Made by a program: the position numbers and the translations under genes | Shown here: positions 59,111 through 64,000 of the stretch, piece by piece | How the letters are laid out: each line of letters opens with the position of its first letter | How positions within the stretch are numbered: position 1 is the stretch's first letter | Notes under the pieces: model-generated | What the model was told of the DNA's origin: nothing | The model's database searches: none | The model's input: the letters and a program-made list of their open reading frames with translations, nothing else | Assembly (NCBI GenBank): GCA_009746045.1 | Contig: RPFO01000041.1 | Location: forward strand, 6,323,323-6,387,322 | Direction: 5' to 3' | Length of the DNA: 64,000 nucleotides | Source: Mesostigma viride | Lineage: Eukaryota > Streptophyta > Mesostigmatophyceae > Mesostigmatales > Mesostigmataceae

Positions 59111-60840
59111 TATACCAAGTCCCCGCCTTGCAGGAGGGCTGCCTTGCCACTGACGACGTCGTCCCCCCCTTCACTTTGAAGGAATTGGACAGCGCCCTTG
59201 CTCGCCTGCGGTACGATGCGGCGGTCGGTGCCGACCACCTTTCTGCTGAGCTGCTGAAGACCCCTGATCCGGCGGTTAGGGATCTTCTGCTGGCGTTCTG
59301 CAACCGTGTTCTGCTTTCTGACGAGCCTCCGCCTGCTGAGTGGCAGACGGCCATCCGCGTCATGCTGTACAAGAAGGGCTCTGCTGCTGACCCCGGTAAC
59401 TACAGGGGTGTCTGCCTCCAGAGCGCCGCGCTGAAGGTCTTCATGCGCATGATGCTGCACAGGCTCCGCGCCGCGCTGGACCCACACCTGGGTGAGTCTC
59501 AGATGGGTTTCCGTCGTGGTCGTAACACTGTCATGGCTGTGTTTGTCGCGCGCCGGTTGATGGAGGAGGTGCGTCGCCTTCCCCCTGACAGTTTGCCGCT
59601 GGTCTTCATTTTTGTTGACTATATCAAGGCCTTTGACACGGTCCTCTGGGAGGCTCTTTGGGCCATCCTAGCTCTGGATCGAGTGCCACCTGCGTTTATT
59701 GCTGCCATTCGCCGACTGTATGAGGGCTCACAGGCAGTAGTGCGGACTGCGGAAGGCACCACCCCACCATTCCCCCTTCACCACGGGGTGTGGCAAGGTT
59801 GTGTCCTGTCCCCATACCTCTTCATTATTGTCGTGGATCACGTCATGCGCCGGGCACGTGCGCGCTTTACTGCTCTTAAGGGGTTCGAGCCAGGCTTGGA
59901 CATCCTTAACGTGAAAGAGCACGGCGGGGTTAGACCTGGTTACCGCCTTGCCGACCTGATTTATCCGTTATTCGGTTATGCGGATGACACCACCCTCATC
60001 AAGAGCCCCGAGCACATTCAGACCTGGCTGGACTGTCTGGGCCTGGAGGCGAGGGCGGTGGGGTTGGAGATTAGTGTCAAAACTGAGGCGATGGTGGTTG
60101 GGGCCTCCAGTACACCACCGCTGCCGCGCCTGCTCGACGGGACGGAGGTCCCGTTCCGCGACCGCTTCAAGCTGTTGGGGAGCTGGCTTCCTGACACTGC
60201 CGACGATGTGGACACCCGCATCGGCCTTGCCTGGGCCAAGCTCCGTTCGCTCAAGACCTACTGGCGCTCGAAGGGCCTGGGCGAGCACCGCAAGCGCATG
60301 CTCTTCAAGGTCCTCGTCCTCACGGTGCTCACGTATGGCGCCGAGGCGTGGACACTCCCACCCAAACTGGAAGCTAGGCTAGACGATACGGTTTACAGGA
60401 TGCTCCGACAGGTCCTTAACGTAGGGTTTTCCGAGCGTCCGTCATCAGAGTCTTTGTATCATGGCATGCCTCGTATTTCGGACGAGATTAGGCAGCGTAG
60501 GATAGCATTTGTAGGACACCTTGCTCGCACCAGCCAGGTCGACACCGCCCTTGGTCTGGCCGGCCCCCAACGGCTTGGCCAGCCAGGGCGCCACATTCTG
60601 ATCTGGCCTGGCCCCGAGGACATTCCCAAAAGGGTAGGGAAACCTGTCACGAACTACACCCAGATGTTGCTGGACGACCTAGTGGCCCCAGCCCAGTTTG
60701 AGCACCGCATCCACTCTCTCTCCCGTCTTTGGACTGCCATGCAGGACAAGACGCGGTGGAAGAGGATTGTCAAGGCGCACACGCCCGACCCTGTGGGCAA
60801 GCCCCCTCCCCCCAAGCGGAGGCGGCGTTTTGATGAGTAG
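59104..60840 (+). CDS. LINE reverse transcriptase
   Basis: About 575 codons, open to a TAG at 60838-60840. RT motifs: MLYKKGSAADPGNYRGVCL, MGFRRGRNTVMAVFVARRL, FIFVDYIKAFDTVLWEAL (first Asp), HHGVWQGCVLSPYLF (usual GVRQGCPLSP), FGYADDTTLI (YADD), LKLLGSWLPDT-like, LTYGAEAWTL. The C-terminal region has RQRRIAFVGHLAR and a basic tail PPPPKRRRRFDE. No second endonuclease or RNase H seen. The motif style is that of APE-type LINEs (CR1/L2/RTE-like), clade undecided. The 3' UTR follows directly. Confidence 0.9.
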   Translation, partial: RGLYQVPALQEGCLATDDVVPPFTLKELDSALARLRYDAAVGADHLSAELLKTPDPAVRDLLLAFCNRVLLSDEPPPAEWQTAIRVMLYKKGSAADPGNYRGVCLQSAALKVFMRMMLHRLRAALDPHLGESQMGFRRGRNTVMAVFVARRLMEEVRRLPPDSLPLVFIFVDYIKAFDTVLWEALWAILALDRVPPAFIAAIRRLYEGSQAVVRTAEGTTPPFPLHHGVWQGCVLSPYLFIIVVDHVMRRARARFTALKGFEPGLDILNVKEHGGVRPGYRLADLIYPLFGYADDTTLIKSPEHIQTWLDCLGLEARAVGLEISVKTEAMVVGASSTPPLPRLLDGTEVPFRDRFKLLGSWLPDTADDVDTRIGLAWAKLRSLKTYWRSKGLGEHRKRMLFKVLVLTVLTYGAEAWTLPPKLEARLDDTVYRMLRQVLNVGFSERPSSESLYHGMPRISDEIRQRRIAFVGHLARTSQVDTALGLAGPQRLGQPGRHILIWPGPEDIPKRVGKPVTNYTQMLLDDLVAPAQFEHRIHSLSRLWTAMQDKTRWKRIVKAHTPDPVGKPPPPKRRRRFDE

Positions 60841-60982
60841 TGTAGTAAGGATTTTCTAGACTAGATAGCTTAGAGTTAGGGTAGTTCGATTACGCGGCTT
60901 CCTCCACCCCATTCATCATGGAATATGTGCTACATGATCCCCCAACGGAGGCATGTTATAATTTAATTTAATTTTTTTAATA
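60841..60982 (+). other. LINE 3' UTR and tail
   Basis: Contains GTAGTAAGGATTTTCTAG, GCGGCTTCCTCCACCC and an AATTTAATTTAATTTTTTT tail, the same order as at 22005-22121. Confidence 0.85.
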
Positions 60983-61438
60983 GTTGTGGAGTCCAAAATA
61001 GTTGGGGGCTTGGCCCCCGCCGGGTCTACTTGTTACTTGTTCCAGATAAAATGATAAATAGGTGTAAGGTAATCCACCCGGTTAAGGGCCACCTTAATTG
61101 CAAAACTCCTGGCATTCGCAGGCCTGGGCAGATTGTCATTCTGAGCACGGATTTGGAATCAGCGACATCGACTTCTACGATTGTATTTTCTACGATTGGC
61201 TCAAGGTGCATTTTTCTCGTTTCTCGTTTCAGGATTTCCCGCCAAAAAACTTGGTTTCTTATTAAAAAATATTTACACAGGAATTTTAAGTCTCCCAGGT
61301 AAAGGTTTTATGCTGAAGCTGTGCGTCTCATCAAAACACACTATATCTAGACATGCATATCTGGTTTCACATGGACCTCATGAAATCACATCAGTCATCC
61401 CATGGCACGCATTCCTGCATTCACATGTGCTGGTTTTT
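60983..61438. other. Unassigned region
   Basis: No gene or terminal repeat recognised. Confidence 0.4.
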
Positions 61439-62212
61439 CTACTCCAGTTCAGACTCATGAGAATCGCTATCGCTCTCCACCCTATTAGGGCGTTTCTGCC
61501 GCGCCTTGTTATTGCGGTCTTGTAAGACTTTCTCAATGAGGGTGTCATCATCCAAGTCATTGTGGTTACGCGGAGGGCGTCGCACCTCATCGAGGATGGC
61601 GTCCATGACTATAACAGCGCTCGCTCTATGGCACGTGCACTCGTGCAGTCACATGCAGTGAGTGGTCACCCAAATATGGCGCTACCATGATCTCAAAAGC
61701 AGATTGCGCACGGGGATAGTCCAGACCCCTTCCATAGTACACTCTCCTGCTAACCATGCAGGAATTTGGTTTCCTCCTGCCAACCATGCAGACAAGTGGC
61801 CAGTCTTCATCACATGTGATAGCATCCTAACAAGGTTTGGCTCGCGACTTATCCTTGCATGATCGTTGAACCAGCACACGGCTGCACTTCTGGTAAGTTG
61901 TACGCATTGAGACACAATGTGTCAGATTCATGCAACATACTCGATCTATCTCCTACTTTTCCTTTATCTTCTTCGTCAATACAATGTTCATACAGAATGT
62001 CAAACCCAGCTTAATTTTCTGATTTCAGGGGTACCCAAATATGCCAGAAAACTTGGTCTTCTGGCGCTTTGTACCCTCCGTAGTTTTAATGCTCGGTGTC
62101 TTGCTAAATGCCGACTAGAATGGTACAAAGTCTCCCCGACGTAATCGACCGCCTCGTCTTCATCTTGCATGAGCCTCGTCCACGTCCACCTCGCCTTGCA
62201 TGGCCTTCTGCC
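61439..62212 (-). other. Candidate exons of a host gene, minus strand
   Basis: Terminal exon candidate 61605-61439: after GTTATAG, the frame reads VMDAILDEVRRPPRN, DDDTLIEKVLQDRNNK and ends in acidic SDSDSHESELE then TAG. Upstream candidate 62212-62090: entered after TTTTGTGCAG, reading RLMQDEDEAVDYVGETLYH, SSRHLARHRALKLRR and leaving at a GTACAA donor. Splice sites are canonical GT-AG, but phase joining was not verified. No family recognised. Confidence 0.35.
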
Positions 62213-63339
62213 TGCACAAAAGATGCATAGGCGACGCTGAAACAAGGAAATCAAGACCATAGACGATCAAACTTCTAATTAGACGGTCGGCTGAAAAACA
62301 TTTCTGGATGAAAATGACGGACAGTAAAACCGTGGCGGATTCCTAAAACATGGCAGATTATAAACCAATGTCGTGACCACCATGGGCGTTCCTTGCATAG
62401 GCTTCCCTGCATAGTCCACCATTATCCTTGTGAATTAAACGGTTGACCCTGCCCTCAACTTTCTTTCATGTCGTCGCGTCGGACAGATTCACCCGCTCGA
62501 CAGAATTTGTGCTTATATATTCAACCAGGACAGTGGGAAACTTTGCGAACTGAAGACGTGTTAGAATCCCTGAATGCCTCTGTGGCCCTGTCGCCATCGC
62601 CGCACTCCCGCACCTGCAAACCACCGCCAGTGGCTTTTTTTGAGGTGCCTGTGCTCGCGCCGTCTTGCCTTCGTCCAACATGAAAGACGCGACGCGCATT
62701 CGCTGTCGCCTTTGGATCGACCAAAGGACACGCACTTTGAACTAATAACCCTAGTCTTACGAAGCAGACTTGAAATAGTTACTCGTACAGCTAAACGTCC
62801 CAGGACCGTAACTCGAGCTACGGTTGCTGAAATGCCAGAGTTATCAGTCCAGCAGCGTTTCATGCACACACAGTCAAAAATTGGCGGGAATCCCAGAAAA
62901 CGTGAAAATTTCAGCAAAATAGCAGAATTTCAGCGATTTCGCTCATGGTTCGCATGGTAAAATTCTTGTTGGGACCGTTTTGGCACGTTTTGGGGGGGGT
63001 TGGGGGGGGGGGGGCGGGGAGGCAAAGTCGGGTTAAGGGCCACCCCTGTTTTTTAGCAGGAAAAAGCAGGGGAAAGCGGGGAAAGGCCTTGGTTACATGG
63101 CTAGCGGTTTATTAAATTATTCTGCTCAGCATGCAGCGCCTAACACATGGTGGGCTTCCAGTTTGCTAGCTGCTTCCATTGACGGCTGAGAACCCTGAAC
63201 TGAAGACGCAGAACAGCTGAGTGACAGACTTCGTGAGGGGATGGCAGAAGATACGTCCGGGCATCCAGCAATCTCCCAGAGGATGCTGGATGCTGGCTTA
63301 GTTGACTATAGGCACTTTAAAGCCCTCGTCATCGTCACA
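62213..63339. other. Unassigned region with competing frames
   Basis: Reverse frames at 62735-62466 and 62724-62521 look moderately protein-like (FMLDEGKTARAQAPQKKPL; VRECGDGDRATEAFRDSN) and could be further exons of the minus-strand candidate. A G-run lies at 62990-63020. Nothing firm. Confidence 0.25.
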
Positions 63340-63531
63340 ATGAAAGACGCCGAGGGCAACGCTCCCAAGGCAACCGACTGTAGAATTGTATCACCGGCGG
63401 GTTCCTTCTCGAGGTTGTTTTACAGTAGAGGAGAAATTGCGGGAATGCAGCTGGAACGACTATCAAAAACTGTTTAAGAAAGAGCACGCTACCATCGATG
63501 CTTGGAAGCAGCTGCGACAGCTAGCCACCTG
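63340..63531 (+). other. Candidate 3'-terminal exon of an unknown gene
   Basis: One plus frame reads VELYHRRVPSRGCFTVEEKL, ECSWNDYQKLFKKEHAT, DAWKQLRQLAT and stops at 63531. TCAATAAAG at 63549-63557 could be its polyadenylation signal. A different frame starting at ATG 63241 overlaps it. Which is real cannot be told from sequence alone. Confidence 0.35.
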
Positions 63532-63660
63532 AATCGTATTCAAGTTTTCAATAAAGTCTTTGCATGGTTGTGTGATTGATGAGCCGTGATTTGCCATGAA
63601 CTAGTCTAACTTATTTTGGCACATCAAGCGACCACATAGGGCCACCTGAATTGTGTTCAA

Positions 63661-64000
63661 GTTTTAAGGGGAGGTGGCACCCCAAAAACCTTAAAACTTG
63701 ACCCATGCTAATATCACTTGAATTTCAGTTGCACCATGCTAAATTATGATTGGGGGCACTAAATAACATCTCTAGTGAGTTGTCCATGCACTTGTTGGGG
63801 GTACTACCCCCACATATACGCCAATATAGCGCTATAAATAGAAAAAGACGCTAATTAGGGCTATGTATGCCCCAGCCCATGCACTCATTTGTTGGCAAAA
63901 AAAAATGTAGCGTCTATAGTTCCCTGAGTTTGTAGCTTGCTGAGCTATTTACATCATGAAAATGACAAAACCTTGAACAGTTATTAATTTCCCCGCAAAA
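63661..64000 (-). repeat. Dispersed ~350-bp repeat, copy 2 (inverted)
   Basis: Inverse of 17765-18115, starting TTAAGGGGAGGTGGCACCCC and continuing past the right window edge. Confidence 0.7.

Larger units (their letters stand above)
35565..60982 (+). mobile_element. LINE (APE-type non-LTR element), 5'-truncated, split by the nested LTR elements
   Basis: The outermost element of the nest. Its coding sequence starts mid-endonuclease at about 35565, is interrupted at 35661 by element D, resumes in frame at 58090 and ends with RT and a 3' UTR with TAATTT repeats near 60982. Counting one CACTC copy, the reading frame is continuous across the insertion. GTTGTGG at 35558-35564 and 60983-60989 may be its target duplication, weakly supported. 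The copy at 21860-22121 belongs to the same family. Confidence 0.8.

Overview
The window is a eukaryotic chromosome segment built almost entirely of transposable elements and simple repeats. No host gene of known function can be recognised. The mix (Copia-type LTR elements, a PAT/Ngaro-like tyrosine-recombinase retrotransposon, LINEs, kilobase-scale inverted repeats, long GGGA/CCCT microsatellites, GC-rich codon use) fits a repeat-rich protist or alga, plausibly of the green lineage. That assignment is inference.

Layout. 1-7546 is nested LTR elements: decayed Copia-like element A (+, 3' LTR 3097-3477) sits in classical Copia element F (-, LTR 4121-4939), which sits in the gag of Copia-like element G (-). 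G also carries an 881-bp hierarchical palindrome (6142-7022) flanked by a TCGAT duplication. 7547-12937 is a full-length PAT/Ngaro-like element with split direct repeats A1...B1-A2-B2, a gag-like ORF, an RT-RNase H ORF and a tyrosine recombinase. 12938-20470 is low-density sequence with a 43-bp minisatellite, a LINE ORF1-like gene and a GGGA tract. 20471-22395 holds a TIR element and two 5'-truncated LINE ends. 22536-29253 is a giant inverted repeat with arms of about 1.74 kb around a 3.2-kb loop. 29637-34012 is truncated Copia-like element B (-), followed by two small TIR elements. 35565-60982 is a four-level nest: a LINE is interrupted by D (35662-58089, target duplication CACTC); D's 3' LTR is interrupted by C (35851-50012, duplication CTATA); C's gag is interrupted by E (41873-47990, duplication GCTTG). 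60983-64000 has candidate host exons and a dispersed repeat.

How the genes work together. A, B, C and D belong to one unusual Copia-like family. Their pol runs integrase, then a retropepsin-like domain, then reverse transcriptase and RNase H, instead of protease-integrase-RT-RNase H. The retropepsin-like site reads DT(N/Q) rather than D(T/S)G and the RT catalytic box reads HGDD. C, D and probably G carry an extra ORF between the 5' LTR and gag. E is a conventional Copia element with the normal order and a long intact pol, and is the best internal comparison. This relocated protease is the strongest candidate for something undescribed; the palindrome array and the 2A-like motif in the PAT-like element come next.
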